Below are positions 35,936 to 44,594 of a stretch of DNA of 64,000 nt, piece by piece (position 1 is the first letter of the stretch; the number at the start of each line of letters is the position of its first letter). Position numbers and translations under genes: made by a program. Below the pieces are notes generated by a model, which searched no databases, was not told where the DNA came from, and was given only the letters and a program-made list of their open reading frames with translations. The DNA is from Novosphingobium sp. AP12 (lineage in GTDB: Bacteria; Pseudomonadota; Alphaproteobacteria; Sphingomonadales; Sphingomonadaceae): the NCBI RefSeq assembly GCF_000281975.1, contig NZ_AKKE01000171.1, positions 30,885-94,884 of the forward strand, written 5' to 3'.

Positions 35936-36505
35936 TCAGGCCGGGATCACCAGGTCGCCCGCTTCGGCGACGGCGGCAGCGACGGCCTTGGCGCGGGTCT
36001 CGGCGTCGATGGCGAGGCCCTCGGCGAGGATGAAGGTAGGGTTGGTGATGCCGATGAAGCCGAGCACCGCGCGCAGGTACGTCTCGGCATGCTCGACGGC
36101 GGCGCCGGGCTGGCCTTCGCCGTAGTAGCCGCCACGCGAAAGGGCGACGAAGACCTTCTTGTCGCCGACCAGGCCGACCGGACCCTCGGCGGTATAGCGG
36201 AAGGTCTGGCCGGCGATCAGGATGCGGTCGAGCCATGCCTTGAGCTGGCTGGGGATGGTGAAGTTGTACATGCCCGCGCCGATCACGATTACATCGGAGG
36301 CGAGGAATTCGGCGAGTTCGGGAGTGCCGCCCGGCGTGCCCAGCACGTCGAGGGTGAGGTGGGGCAGGGCATCGGTGGCAAGATCGCGTGTGGTGACCTC
36401 GATCGCGGGATCGGCGGCGGTCAGCGCGGAAACGATGGCGGCGGAGATGGCGCGGCTGGCGGAATTCTCGCCGGTGATGCTGGAGTCGATCTGGAGAAGC
36501 TTCAT
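35936..36505 (-). CDS. azoR: FMN-dependent NADH-azoreductase
   Basis: 189 residues. Flavodoxin-fold quinone/azo reductase: LLQIDSSITGENSASRAI (phosphate loop of FMN), IGAGMYNFTIPSQLKAWLDRI and SRGGYYGEG are the family blocks. It reduces quinones and azo compounds with NAD(P)H and probably protects against electrophile stress. It is divergent from an HxlR regulator with 106 bases between starts, the usual arrangement when HxlR represses such a gene. The ATG at 36505 gives the conserved N-terminus. Confidence 0.93.
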   Translation of the reverse strand: MKLLQIDSSITGENSASRAISAAIVSALTAADPAIEVTTRDLATDALPHLTLDVLGTPGGTPELAEFLASDVIVIGAGMYNFTIPSQLKAWLDRILIAGQTFRYTAEGPVGLVGDKKVFVALSRGGYYGEGQPGAAVEHAETYLRAVLGFIGITNPTFILAEGLAIDAETRAKAVAAAVAEAGDLVIPA

Positions 36506-36611
36506 GTTGGAAGATCCTTGAACGGAGACAGGAGGTCTGGAATTGTGACCAGGTCTAGCTATGTTGCCAGGGTAGCCGCGCCAAGAGCGCATATTTTTGG
36601 AACCAGGTACC
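36506..36611. promoter_or_regulatory. Shared azoR-hxlR promoter region
   Basis: 106 bases between the two divergent starts. ACCAGGT occurs at 36548-36554 and again at 36602-36608, and CCAGGGTAG lies between them. The second copy overlaps the regulator's ribosome-site region, which would suit autoregulation by the HxlR protein. Operator identity is a guess. Confidence 0.35.
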
Positions 36612-37022
36612 ATGAAGCTGACCACGTTCGACGAAGCTGACCTGCCGTCTCAGCCCAAGCACGACCCTGCCAGCAAGGACTGCCGGCTGGTTGGCGACAT
36701 CCTTAGCCGGGTGGGCGACAAATGGTCGATGTTGGTGGTGATGACGCTGCTGGACGGACCGCTCCACTTCAACGAACTGAAGCGCGCGATCCGGGGCGTG
36801 TCGCAGCAGATGCTCTCGCGCAACTTGCGGGCGCTGGAGCGTGACGGGCTGGTGACGCGCACGGTCCATGTCGGCGTGCCGGTGCGCGTGGAATATGCGC
36901 TGAGCGACCTCGGCCGCTCGCTGTCGGGGCCGGTGAAGGCGCTGAGCAGCTGGGCGATCGACAGCGGCCCGGTGATCGAAGCCAGCCGCAAGGTCTACGA
37001 CGGCGCCCACGACGAGGCTTGA
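36612..37022 (+). CDS. HxlR-family transcriptional regulator
   Basis: 136 residues. Winged helix of the HxlR type: DCRLVGDILSRVGDKWSMLVVMTLLDGPLHFNELKRAI, GVSQQMLSRNLRALERDGLVTRTV and RVEYALSDLGRSL. Some HxlR proteins sense quinones or aldehydes through a cysteine; here a single Cys (CRLVGD) sits near the N-terminus in the position used by YodB/QorR-type sensors. Divergent from azoR, which it most likely controls. The ATG at 36612 is chosen over a TTG five codons upstream. Confidence 0.9.
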   Translation: MKLTTFDEADLPSQPKHDPASKDCRLVGDILSRVGDKWSMLVVMTLLDGPLHFNELKRAIRGVSQQMLSRNLRALERDGLVTRTVHVGVPVRVEYALSDLGRSLSGPVKALSSWAIDSGPVIEASRKVYDGAHDEA

Positions 37023-37052
37023 CCGAGCCCCGTCGTCCGATGCGGCGCCTTC

Positions 37053-38324
37053 TCAGGCCGGCGTGAATTTCACGTGCAGGTCCGCCAGCCCCCGGATGAT
37101 GTAGCTGGGTTCATACGAAACTCGCCGCGCGCCCGCAGGCCCATGGTGAGCCTCGTCGAGCGTGATCGCGCTGGTGTGTTCCAGGAAACGGTCGAGGATC
37201 ACCGCCACTTCCGCGCGGGCGAGCGGGGCACCGGCGCAGGTATGGGCGCCGCGTCCGAAGGCGACATGCTCCTTGATGCGCGGCCGGCCGAGGCGGAATT
37301 CGGCGGGGTCGTCCCAGCGGCGCGGGTCGCGGTTCGCGGCGGAGAGGGAGATGACCACGCGCTTGCCCGCCGGGATGTCCATGTCGCCGATCGCGGTGTC
37401 GCGCGCGGCTATCCGGAAGGTCGCCTTGGTCGAGCCTTCGAGGCGCAGCACTTCCTCGAGGAACGGGCCGATCAGCTTGCGGTCCTCGCGAAGCTGCTGC
37501 TGCATATCCTGGTCCTCGCACAAGCGGCGCAGCGCATTGCCGATGAGCTTGGCGCTGGTGTCCTGCCCGGCGGCGAACAGGAACATTGCCGACTTCACGA
37601 CTTCCATCATGTCCGGCGTCGAGCCGTCGGGATACTTCGCCATCGCCATCTCGGTCATGACGTCGTCCTGCGGGGCCGCGCGGCGCTCGCCGATGTAGCG
37701 GGCGAAGTAGCCGGCCATGACCATCAGCGGATGGATGCTCTGCGGGGAGTCGGCGGCGTCCATGTTGCCCGGGGGCGGACCCGAGTCGATCAGGTTGCGG
37801 AACGTCTCACGATCATCGGCCGGGACGCCCAGCAGGTCGGCGATGACCATGGTGACGAAGGGCGTCGCCACCTCGTTCACCAGTTCGCACCCGCCCGCCG
37901 CGACGACCCTTTGCACCATGTCGTCGGCATAGGCACGCATGAATGCCTCGTTGGCCTTGAGGCGCGAAGGCACGAACAGCGGGTTGAGCAGCGAACGGGC
38001 GGCGAGGTGTTTGTCACCGTCGTAGGAGACCATCAGCTCCATCTCGCCGCTGGGATTGGCGTCGAGCAGGGCGGAGATGTCGTTGCCGGAAAGTTCGAAG
38101 GGCAGCGCGACGAGCGGATCGGGGTTCAGCCACGAGGAGAAGTCGCGCTTGTTGAGCAGCACTTCGACCGCCTCCGCAAACCCGGTGATCACCAGCACGT
38201 CCCGGCCGGCCATCTGGTGGACGGGGCCGTGGGCGCGGATCGATTCGAAGTAGTCGTAGGGATCGAGCAACACCGAATGGTCGGTGAAGTAGTCCTTCTC
38301 GATGACGGTCGCGGCAGTGGCCAT
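37053..38324 (-). CDS. Cytochrome P450
   Basis: 423 residues, soluble bacterial class. The I-helix motif is AAGQDT (about 251-256), the K-helix ExxR is Glu291/Arg294, and the heme loop FGRGAHTCAG carries axial Cys363. All P450 core elements are intact. No ferredoxin or ferredoxin reductase gene is adjacent, so electrons must come from elsewhere. The substrate is unknown; sphingomonad P450s often act on terpenes, steroids or aromatics. The ATG at 38324 has GGGAGAG upstream. An imperfect GATA-N7-TATC palindrome lies 44-58 bases before it. Confidence 0.93.
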   Translation of the reverse strand: MATAATVIEKDYFTDHSVLLDPYDYFESIRAHGPVHQMAGRDVLVITGFAEAVEVLLNKRDFSSWLNPDPLVALPFELSGNDISALLDANPSGEMELMVSYDGDKHLAARSLLNPLFVPSRLKANEAFMRAYADDMVQRVVAAGGCELVNEVATPFVTMVIADLLGVPADDRETFRNLIDSGPPPGNMDAADSPQSIHPLMVMAGYFARYIGERRAAPQDDVMTEMAMAKYPDGSTPDMMEVVKSAMFLFAAGQDTSAKLIGNALRRLCEDQDMQQQLREDRKLIGPFLEEVLRLEGSTKATFRIAARDTAIGDMDIPAGKRVVISLSAANRDPRRWDDPAEFRLGRPRIKEHVAFGRGAHTCAGAPLARAEVAVILDRFLEHTSAITLDEAHHGPAGARRVSYEPSYIIRGLADLHVKFTPA

Positions 38325-38360
38325 GGTTGCTCTCCCGTTTGTGCGGCCTTCTTGGCCTGC

Positions 38361-38386
38361 TGATAGTGATATAGTGTGTATCATAT
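38361..38386. promoter_or_regulatory. Operator-like palindrome upstream of the P450 gene
   Basis: TGATA elements and their complement TATCA surround a GTGTG centre in an AT-rich patch. The spacing from the P450 start fits a promoter or operator. It has the look of a TetR- or GntR-type site, but no regulator gene is adjacent. Confidence 0.35.
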
Positions 38387-38470
38387 CCGCAGGGGGAGCG
38401 GGCGTCAATCTCGGCCCCAAACAACCTTGCGCTCTTTACGCAGGCGGGATCGTGGCCCAAATGCAGGGCC

Positions 38471-39427
38471 ATGAGCACTTCCCCCCAGACTACCGCCGCC
38501 ATCTCCATCCGCGACCTCGTCAAGCGCTATGCGCCTGCGGGCCCCGGGGAAGGTAAGCTGGCGCTCAAGGGTGTGTCGTTCGACGTTCCGGAAGGCGGCA
38601 TCTTCGGCCTGCTGGGCCCCAATGGCGCGGGCAAGTCGACGCTCATCAACATCCTTGCCGGCATGGTGATGAAAACCTCCGGGTCGGCCGAGATCTGGGG
38701 CTTCGACATCGACCGCGACACGCGCAACGCCAAGCGCTCGATCGGCATCGTCCCGCAGGAGATCGTGTTCGACCCCTTCTTCACGCCCTTCGAGGTGCTG
38801 GAGATCCAGGCCGGTCTCTACGGCATTGCCAAGACTTTGCGCCGCTCGGAGGAATTGCTGCGCGCGGTCCATCTCGCGGACAAGCGCGATGCCTATGCGC
38901 GCACCCTGTCGGGCGGCATGAAGCGCCGCCTGCTGATCGCAAAGGCGCTGGTCCACCAGCCGCCGGTGCTGATCCTCGACGAGCCAACCGCGGGCGTCGA
39001 CGTCGAACTTCGCCGCCAACTGTGGGAACTCGTCACCGAACTCAACCGCGAGGGCGCGACGGTGGTCCTGACCACGCACTACCTCGAGGAAGCGGAGGAA
39101 CTGTGCGACCGCATCGCCATCATCAACCACGGCGAGCTCATCACCAACAAGCCCACCCGCGAACTCGTGGGCATGGCACGCGAGAAAATAATCGTCCTGA
39201 CGCTGGACCGGGACGTGACCGAGCTGCCCAGCCACCCCGGCTTCCTGAAGTGCGTGAAGTCCGGCGAGCGTGTGCTCGAGATCACTTACGACAAGGATCG
39301 CAGCAACGCGGGTGAAATCCTTTCGGCGCTGCAGGCTCAGGGCTTCGCGATCGTCGACGTGACCACGCGCGAGGCGGATCTAGAGGACGTGTTCGTCACC
39401 TTGACGAGCGAGGCAAGCGCGGCCTGA
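38471..39427 (+). CDS. ABC transporter ATP-binding protein (ABC-2 type)
   Basis: 318 residues. Walker A GPNGAGKST, signature LSGGMKRR, Walker B LILDEPTAGVD and the H-loop His in LTTHYLEE are all present. The C-terminal ~90 residues are the extension typical of YadG/CcmA-like exporters, with the EADLEDVFVTLT end. Such ATPases work with an ABC-2 permease that is usually the next gene, but none follows here. The cargo is unknown. Divergent from the P450 gene, with 146 bases between starts. Confidence 0.92.
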   Translation: MSTSPQTTAAISIRDLVKRYAPAGPGEGKLALKGVSFDVPEGGIFGLLGPNGAGKSTLINILAGMVMKTSGSAEIWGFDIDRDTRNAKRSIGIVPQEIVFDPFFTPFEVLEIQAGLYGIAKTLRRSEELLRAVHLADKRDAYARTLSGGMKRRLLIAKALVHQPPVLILDEPTAGVDVELRRQLWELVTELNREGATVVLTTHYLEEAEELCDRIAIINHGELITNKPTRELVGMAREKIIVLTLDRDVTELPSHPGFLKCVKSGERVLEITYDKDRSNAGEILSALQAQGFAIVDVTTREADLEDVFVTLTSEASAA

Positions 39428-39732
39428 TTCCCAGGAGCCGGACGGAACGAGGACGCCGCGCCGGTCGCGAATCCGGCGTCAGGCGGCGACTCGGTGCGGG
39501 CACGTTGCCGGCGGGCGGGCCGATCTGCCGAGTCGGTGCTGCAACTGCGAAACATGGGTATTTTCGGAGGGAGTCAATCGATAGGTGGCCGCTCGCTGGG
39601 CGGTTATCGGGACAATGGGCGACTACCGGATTTCTAAATGTTGCTGCATGCAAAGCAGAATGTCGTCGGAGGCGTCGATGGAGCACTATTCGTACAGAGT
39701 TACGCAGCAGCCAAAAACCTCGGTAAATTTAC
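39428..39732. other. AT-richer intergenic stretch after the ABC ATPase gene
   Basis: About 300 bases with noticeably lower GC in the right half. Short ORFs on both strands lack ribosome sites and family patterns. No hairpin terminator is obvious for the ATPase gene. Confidence 0.4.
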
Positions 39733-39903
39733 TCAGTCGTCGTCACTATTGCCGTCGTCAAGTTTCCAGACCTTCCTTTTCTTGCGACGGATAGTCTTTC
39801 CGCAATTCTTGCAAACACCAACATAACTAAGTCCGTCCCATGTGACGCCCTTGCGATTGGGTTCGTGCCTATTAGCAAAGCATAGTGCAATCGATATCGC
39901 CAC
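39733..39903 (-). CDS. Small zinc-ribbon-like protein
   Basis: 56 residues, GTG start at 39903 behind GGAGG (10-base spacing). The frame encodes a Cys8/His13 pair (LCFANRH), then HEPNRKGVTWDGLSYVG, then a CxxC pair at Cys31/Cys34 (CKNCGKTIRR), a very basic stretch (RRKKRKVW) and an acidic tail (SDDD). This looks like a one-site zinc ribbon with a nucleic-acid-binding basic patch. The codons lack the strong third-position GC of the neighbours, suggesting recent acquisition. No named family; I recall similar small proteins only loosely. The other frames here are not convincing. Confidence 0.65.
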   Translation of the reverse strand: MAISIALCFANRHEPNRKGVTWDGLSYVGVCKNCGKTIRRKKRKVWKLDDGNSDDD

Positions 39904-40097
39904 GGAAATTGCCCCTCCGGTGTGCTGCGGAAGCTGACTGGACTAATCAAGAACGGTTGCAAGTTAACAATTTAGCAGAAATTACGGGCTTTGTAATCAT
40001 TTCACTTTCGATATCGAAATTTGTGTCGCGCCGCAACATCCGGGGGCGGTATCCCGAAACTGTTGCGGTCCCAATAAGGGAGTGGCTAGGAGGCGTC

Positions 40098-41723
40098 ATG
40101 GAAACGCCATCCCACCCCGAAGCCAACACCCCTCACGCATTCGACGCGCTCGTGATCGGGTCCGGCGCCGCCGGCCTTACCGCCGCGCTCGCGCTGGCCG
40201 ACAAGGTGAAGGTCGCCGTGCTCGCCAAGGGCGGGCTGGCCACCGGCTCCACCGCGTGGGCCCAGGGAGGCATCGCCGCCGTACTCGACGCCGGTGACAC
40301 TTTCGAGGAACACGTCCACGACACCATGGTCGCCGGCGCGGGCCTTAACCGGCGCGAGACGGTGGAGTTCGTCATCGAGCGCGCGCCCCACGCGATCGAC
40401 CGGCTGATCGAACTGGGCGTACCGTTCAACACCGAGGGTCCTGAAGGTACGGGGGCGCTGCACCTGACCCGCGAAGGCGGGCACTCGCACCGCCGCATCG
40501 TCCACGTCGCCGATGCGACGGGTTGGGCAGTGCAGCAGGCACTGCTCAAGGCAGCCGAGGCGCACCCCAACATCACGCTCTTCCCCGGCCGCTCGTGCAT
40601 CGACCTCATCACCGGGCGGCACGAGATGCGCTATTCGGGATCAGGTCGCGTCTGGGGCGTCTACGCGCTCGACGAGGAAAGCGGCCATGTCGAGGCGTTC
40701 ACCGCCCGCGCCACGGTGCTGGCGACCGGCGGGGCAGGGCGCGTCTACCAGTTCAGCACCGCGCCGCGCGGCGCGACGGGCGACGGCATCGCCATGGCCT
40801 GGCGCGCGGGCGCGCGCGTCTCCAACATGGAGATGATGCAGTTCCACCCGACCTGCCTCTACAACCTCGAGGTCAAGAACTTCCTCATCACCGAGGCCGT
40901 GCGCGGCGAGGGTGGCCACCTCATCAACCCGCGGACCGGCAAGCGCTTCATGACCTTCTACGATCCCGAGCGGCTGGAACTGGCCCCGCGCGACATCGTG
41001 GCGCGCGCGATCGACTCCGAGATCAAGCGCTTCGGCCTCGACTTCGTCCACCTCGACATCAGCCACCAGCCGCCCGAGTTTGTGAAGGAGCACTTCCCGA
41101 ACATCCACGAGAAGCTGCTGGGCCTCGGCATCGACATGACCAAGGAGCCGATCCCGGTCGTTCCTGCGCAGCACTACACCTGCGGCGGCGTGCTGATCGA
41201 CCTCGACGGCAAGACTGACCTGCCCGGGCTCTATGCCGTCGGGGAATGCACCGAGAGCGGACTGCACGGCGCCAACCGCCTCGCATCCAACTCGCTGCTC
41301 GAATGCTTCGTCTTCGGCGAGGCCGCCGCCGCCGACATCCTCGCCCAATGGCACGAATTCGAGGCGCCGCCGCCGGTACGCTCGTGGGACGAGAGCCGCG
41401 TGACGGACTCGGACGAGGAAGTCGTCATCAAGCAGAACTGGACCGAGATCCGGCGGTTCATGTGGAACTACGTCGGCATCGTGCGCACCACCAAGCGGCT
41501 GGAACGCGCCATGCACCGCATCCAGATGCTCAACGGCGAGACCGAGGAATACTACCGCCACTTCCGCGTCTCGACCGATCTCATCGAACTGCGCAACCTG
41601 CTGCAGAGCGCGGAGCTGATCGTTAGCAGCGCGCTCAAGCGCCACGAGAGCCGGGGCCTGCACTATACGCTGGACTATCCCGGAATCGACGCGGAGCCGC
41701 TCGACACGGTACTCGTCCCCTAG
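40098..41723 (+). CDS. nadB: L-aspartate oxidase
   Basis: 541 residues. FAD enzyme that starts NAD synthesis by oxidising aspartate to iminoaspartate. The dinucleotide site is VIGSGAAGLTAAL; TREGGHSHRR and MMQFHPT belong to the catalytic region; GECTESGLHGANRLASNSLLE is the C-terminal FAD signature. Gly/Glu choices here and the absence of succinate dehydrogenase partner genes favour NadB over SdhA. The ATG at 40098 follows TAGGAGG; longer starts run into AT-rich non-conserved sequence. nadA and nadC are not next to it. Confidence 0.93.
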   Translation: METPSHPEANTPHAFDALVIGSGAAGLTAALALADKVKVAVLAKGGLATGSTAWAQGGIAAVLDAGDTFEEHVHDTMVAGAGLNRRETVEFVIERAPHAIDRLIELGVPFNTEGPEGTGALHLTREGGHSHRRIVHVADATGWAVQQALLKAAEAHPNITLFPGRSCIDLITGRHEMRYSGSGRVWGVYALDEESGHVEAFTARATVLATGGAGRVYQFSTAPRGATGDGIAMAWRAGARVSNMEMMQFHPTCLYNLEVKNFLITEAVRGEGGHLINPRTGKRFMTFYDPERLELAPRDIVARAIDSEIKRFGLDFVHLDISHQPPEFVKEHFPNIHEKLLGLGIDMTKEPIPVVPAQHYTCGGVLIDLDGKTDLPGLYAVGECTESGLHGANRLASNSLLECFVFGEAAAADILAQWHEFEAPPPVRSWDESRVTDSDEEVVIKQNWTEIRRFMWNYVGIVRTTKRLERAMHRIQMLNGETEEYYRHFRVSTDLIELRNLLQSAELIVSSALKRHESRGLHYTLDYPGIDAEPLDTVLVP

Positions 41724-41769
41724 GCGGGCGAACCGATTAGGTGACAGATTTGCTTATATGGGGGGAAAC

Positions 41770-41844
41770 TGGAGCGGGCGAAGGGATTCGAACCCTCGAC
41801 CCCAACCTTGGCAAGGTTGTGCTCTACCACTGAGCTACGCCCGC
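41770..41844 (-). tRNA. tRNA-Gly (anticodon GCC)
   Basis: Cloverleaf read on the minus strand: acceptor GCGGGCG pairs with CGCCCGC, the D-arm is GAGC-type with TAGCTCAGTGGTAGAGC, the anticodon loop TTGCCAA lies in a 5-bp CAACC/GGTTG stem, and the T-arm carries GGTTCGAATCC. The 3' CCA is encoded. The anticodon GCC reads glycine. Confidence 0.97.
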
Positions 41845-42066
41845 TCTGGCGCTTCACGAACCGGTCGGCCTGAGGGGCTTCCGGTGTGGAGGCGCGCCAC
41901 TAGCAGCGGTCGGCGGGGGCTGCAAGAGGGAACTGCAAGAATTCTGCAATTGCGCCGCCGACGCTGCGCAGGGGCGCTTCGCGGATGCATTCGCCCTTCA
42001 CAAATCGCCCCGGAAGGCCGATCTAGGGCCCTCGTCCGGCGTAATTTGCACATGGGAGCACGTAAC

Positions 42067-42978
42067 TTGGCCAGCATGGGTCTCAACCTCGACGAGCAGA
42101 AGGCAGTGGACCGGTTCCGCACAGCGGTGGCCGAGCCTTCGATGACCCAGCTCGTCATCCTCGACTTCTGGGCGGAATGGTGCGGCCCCTGCAAGGCACT
42201 GACGCCCGTGCTGGAAAAGGTCGCTGCGGACTACGCCGACAAGGGCGTCCTGCTCGCCAAGGTCAACGTCGACGAAGAAGCGTTCATCGCCTCGCAGTTC
42301 CAGGTCCGCTCGATCCCCACGGTCTACGCGATCTTCCAGGGCCAGCCGGTGGCCGACCTCACCAATGCCCGCAGCGAATCGCAGCTCAAGACGATGCTGG
42401 ACCAGTTGCTCGAGAAGCTGCCCGTCCAGCCCGCCGGCGCCGAGCCGCAGGTCGACCTCGTGCCGCTGATCGCCATGGGCGAGGAAGCGCTGGCCGAGGG
42501 TGACGGCGAGCGCGCCGCCAGCATCTTCATGCAGATCCTCGAAGTCGCGCCCGACAACGGCGAAGTCATCGCGGGCCTCGTGCGCTCCTTCATCGCCGCG
42601 GACAGGCTCGAGGAAGCCGCCCAGGTCCTCGATTCGCTGGGCGAGCCACTGACTGCGGACCCCCATGTCGAGCGCGCACGCAAGGCGTTGTCGCTCGCCC
42701 AGGACAGACCCGACGACAGCGCGCTGGCCGCCCTGCGCGCCGCCGCTGCCGAGCGTCCCGCCGACATGGACGCCCAGCTCGCTTTCGCCGGTGCCGCCTT
42801 CGCGGCCGGGGAGCGCGACGATGCCGCGGCGACGCTGCTGCGCATGGTCGCCGCCGACCGCGAGTGGAACGAGGGCGCCGCGCGCGCCAAGCTGCTGCAG
42901 ATCTTCGAGGCGGTCGGACTGGAAGACCCTTGGGTGTCGGCCACGAGGCGCAAGCTCTCCACCGTGCTGTTCGGCTGA
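42067..42978 (+). CDS. Thioredoxin-TPR protein, CnoX-like
   Basis: 303 residues. An N-terminal thioredoxin domain with active site WCGPC (Cys39, Cys42) is followed by a helical TPR-like C-terminal half. This is the architecture of CnoX/YbbN, a chaperedoxin that holds unfolded proteins and passes them to GroEL. Start choice: TTG at 42067 has GGGAG 8 bases upstream; ATGs at 42052 and 42076 lack a site. It is followed after 4 bases by the Lon N-domain gene, so both act in one protein-quality transcript. Confidence 0.85.
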   Translation: MASMGLNLDEQKAVDRFRTAVAEPSMTQLVILDFWAEWCGPCKALTPVLEKVAADYADKGVLLAKVNVDEEAFIASQFQVRSIPTVYAIFQGQPVADLTNARSESQLKTMLDQLLEKLPVQPAGAEPQVDLVPLIAMGEEALAEGDGERAASIFMQILEVAPDNGEVIAGLVRSFIAADRLEEAAQVLDSLGEPLTADPHVERARKALSLAQDRPDDSALAALRAAAAERPADMDAQLAFAGAAFAAGERDDAAATLLRMVAADREWNEGAARAKLLQIFEAVGLEDPWVSATRRKLSTVLFG

Positions 42979-42982
42979 CACG

Positions 42983-43594
42983 TTGGCGCGCGTCACCATC
43001 TTCCCCCTGCCGGGCGCAGTGCTTTATCCAGGGTTGCAGTTGCCGCTCCACATCTTCGAGCCGCGCTACCGGGCGATGGTGAGCGATGCACTCGCCCGCG
43101 ACCGCTTGATCGGCATGATCCAGCCGCAAAGGCCGGTGGAGGGTTCTCCGCTTTACTCCATTGGCTGCCTGGGCCGCATCGGCGACGTCGAAGCGCTCGA
43201 GGACGGACGGTTCAACATCGTCCTCACCGGCGAGGCGCGGTTCAGGGTCTCGCGCGAACTCGACGTCACGACGCCGTTCCGCCAGGTCGAGGCGGAAATC
43301 CTGACGGAGCGCGAAGACGAAGTGCTCGCTCCGATCGAACGCGCGAGCTTCGAGCGCGAGGCGCGTCGTTTCGCCGACGCTCAGGGTTACGTGGTGGACT
43401 GGGAGCAGGTCGGGCGGCTGGACGACCTCTCGCTCATCAACGGCGTCTCGCAGATCGCCCCGTTCGATCCCGCCGCCAAGCAGGCGCTGCTCGAGGCCTC
43501 GGGGCTGGGAGACCGGTGCGAGTTGCTGGTCCAGCTGATGCAGTTCTTCGGCCGCACCAACGACGACGACGAAGACGGCGCGACGCTGCAGTAG
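42983..43594 (+). CDS. Lon N-terminal-domain protein (LON substrate-binding type)
   Basis: 203 residues. Starts TTG, giving LARVTIFPLPGAVLYPGLQLPLHIFEPRYRAMV, the standard Lon N-domain opening. GCLGRIGDVEALEDGRFNIVLTGEARF is a second conserved block. There is no ATPase or protease domain, so it is the free-standing adaptor-like form; its role is not known. It begins 4 bases after the CnoX-like stop, which links it to protein quality control by context. Confidence 0.88.
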   Translation: MARVTIFPLPGAVLYPGLQLPLHIFEPRYRAMVSDALARDRLIGMIQPQRPVEGSPLYSIGCLGRIGDVEALEDGRFNIVLTGEARFRVSRELDVTTPFRQVEAEILTEREDEVLAPIERASFEREARRFADAQGYVVDWEQVGRLDDLSLINGVSQIAPFDPAAKQALLEASGLGDRCELLVQLMQFFGRTNDDDEDGATLQ

Positions 43595-43624
43595 GTTCCT
43601 CCGCGAAACGGGGAGGAACGGGCG

Positions 43625-43954
43625 TCATGCCCGATGCGGTGCCAGCAAGATCACGCCTGCGCCGATAAGGCACAGCGCGGTGCCGGTCACGTCCCACCGG
43701 TCGGGCCTTACGCCCTCTGCCAACCATAGCCAGACCAGCGCCGAGGTTATGTAGATGCCGCCGTAGGCCGCGTAGGCCCGGCCCGCCTGCGAGGTATCGA
43801 CCAGGGTCAGCAGGTACGCGAACAGCACCAGCGAGGCGCAGCCCGGCACCAGCCACCACACGCTTTTCGATAGCCGCAGCCAGGCCCAGAAGGCGAAGCA
43901 GCCCGCAATCTCCGCCAGTGCCGCGCAAAGATAGATCGCACCGGCCGGGATCAT
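43625..43954 (-). CDS. ynfA: YnfA family membrane protein (UPF0060)
   Basis: 109 residues with four hydrophobic helices and no large loops. YLCAALAEIAGCFAFWAWL, RAYAAYGGIYI and TGTALCLIGAGVIL are the family pattern. YnfA belongs to a small drug/metabolite exporter-like group and is linked to efflux in some bacteria. It starts 13 bases after the marC stop, so the two minus-strand genes share a transcript. Confidence 0.92.
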   Translation of the reverse strand: MIPAGAIYLCAALAEIAGCFAFWAWLRLSKSVWWLVPGCASLVLFAYLLTLVDTSQAGRAYAAYGGIYITSALVWLWLAEGVRPDRWDVTGTALCLIGAGVILLAPHRA

Positions 43955-43967
43955 GGCGCCTGCACCA

Positions 43968-44591
43968 TCAGGACAGCAGCGTGGCCTTGACCCCGTCGAT
44001 CACATACTGCGCCGCCAGCGCGGCCAGCAACACGCCGAGCAGGCGGCTGATCACCGCCTCCACCTTGTCGCCCAGTACGCGCATCAGCGGGCCGGCGGCG
44101 GCGAGCGCAGCGAAGCTCAGCGCCATGACGGTCAGCATCGCGCCCAGAATCACCAGCGTCTGCATGTCGCCCTTGGCGCGCGAGGTGAGCAGCATCATGG
44201 TTGCGATCGAGCCCGGTCCCGCCAGCATCGGCATCGCCATCGGGAAGACCGAGACGTCCTCCACCTCGGGCGTGCCCATCAGCTTCTCGGCCCGTTCCTC
44301 GCGGCGCTGGGTGCGCTTTTCGAACACCATGTCGACCGCGATCATGAACAGCATGATGCCGCCCGCGATGCGGAAGGCGTCAAGCTCGATGTGCAGCGCG
44401 CCCAGCAATCGCTCTCCGAACAGGCCGAAGACGATCAGGATGGCGCTGGCGATCAGGCAGGCGCGGCCCGCCATGGCGATCGCCTGCCGCCGGGTCGCGC
44501 CTGCGGACAGACCCGCGTAGATCGGTGCGCAGCCGGGGGGGTCGATCACCACGAACAGGGTGATGAAGGCGCTGATGAAGAGTTCGTACAT
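43968..44591 (-). CDS. MarC-family membrane protein
   Basis: 207 residues, six predicted helices. The N-terminal FISAFITLFVVIDPPGCAPIYAGL and the later MAMPMLAGPGSIATMMLL are the MarC/YhgN signatures. The function is unresolved (once thought to be involved in drug resistance). It has a long hydrophilic loop with EKRTQRREERAEKL. It follows the gene at 44595 by 3 bases on the minus strand. Confidence 0.9.
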   Translation of the reverse strand: MYELFISAFITLFVVIDPPGCAPIYAGLSAGATRRQAIAMAGRACLIASAILIVFGLFGERLLGALHIELDAFRIAGGIMLFMIAVDMVFEKRTQRREERAEKLMGTPEVEDVSVFPMAMPMLAGPGSIATMMLLTSRAKGDMQTLVILGAMLTVMALSFAALAAAGPLMRVLGDKVEAVISRLLGVLLAALAAQYVIDGVKATLLS

Positions 44592-44594
44592 CCG

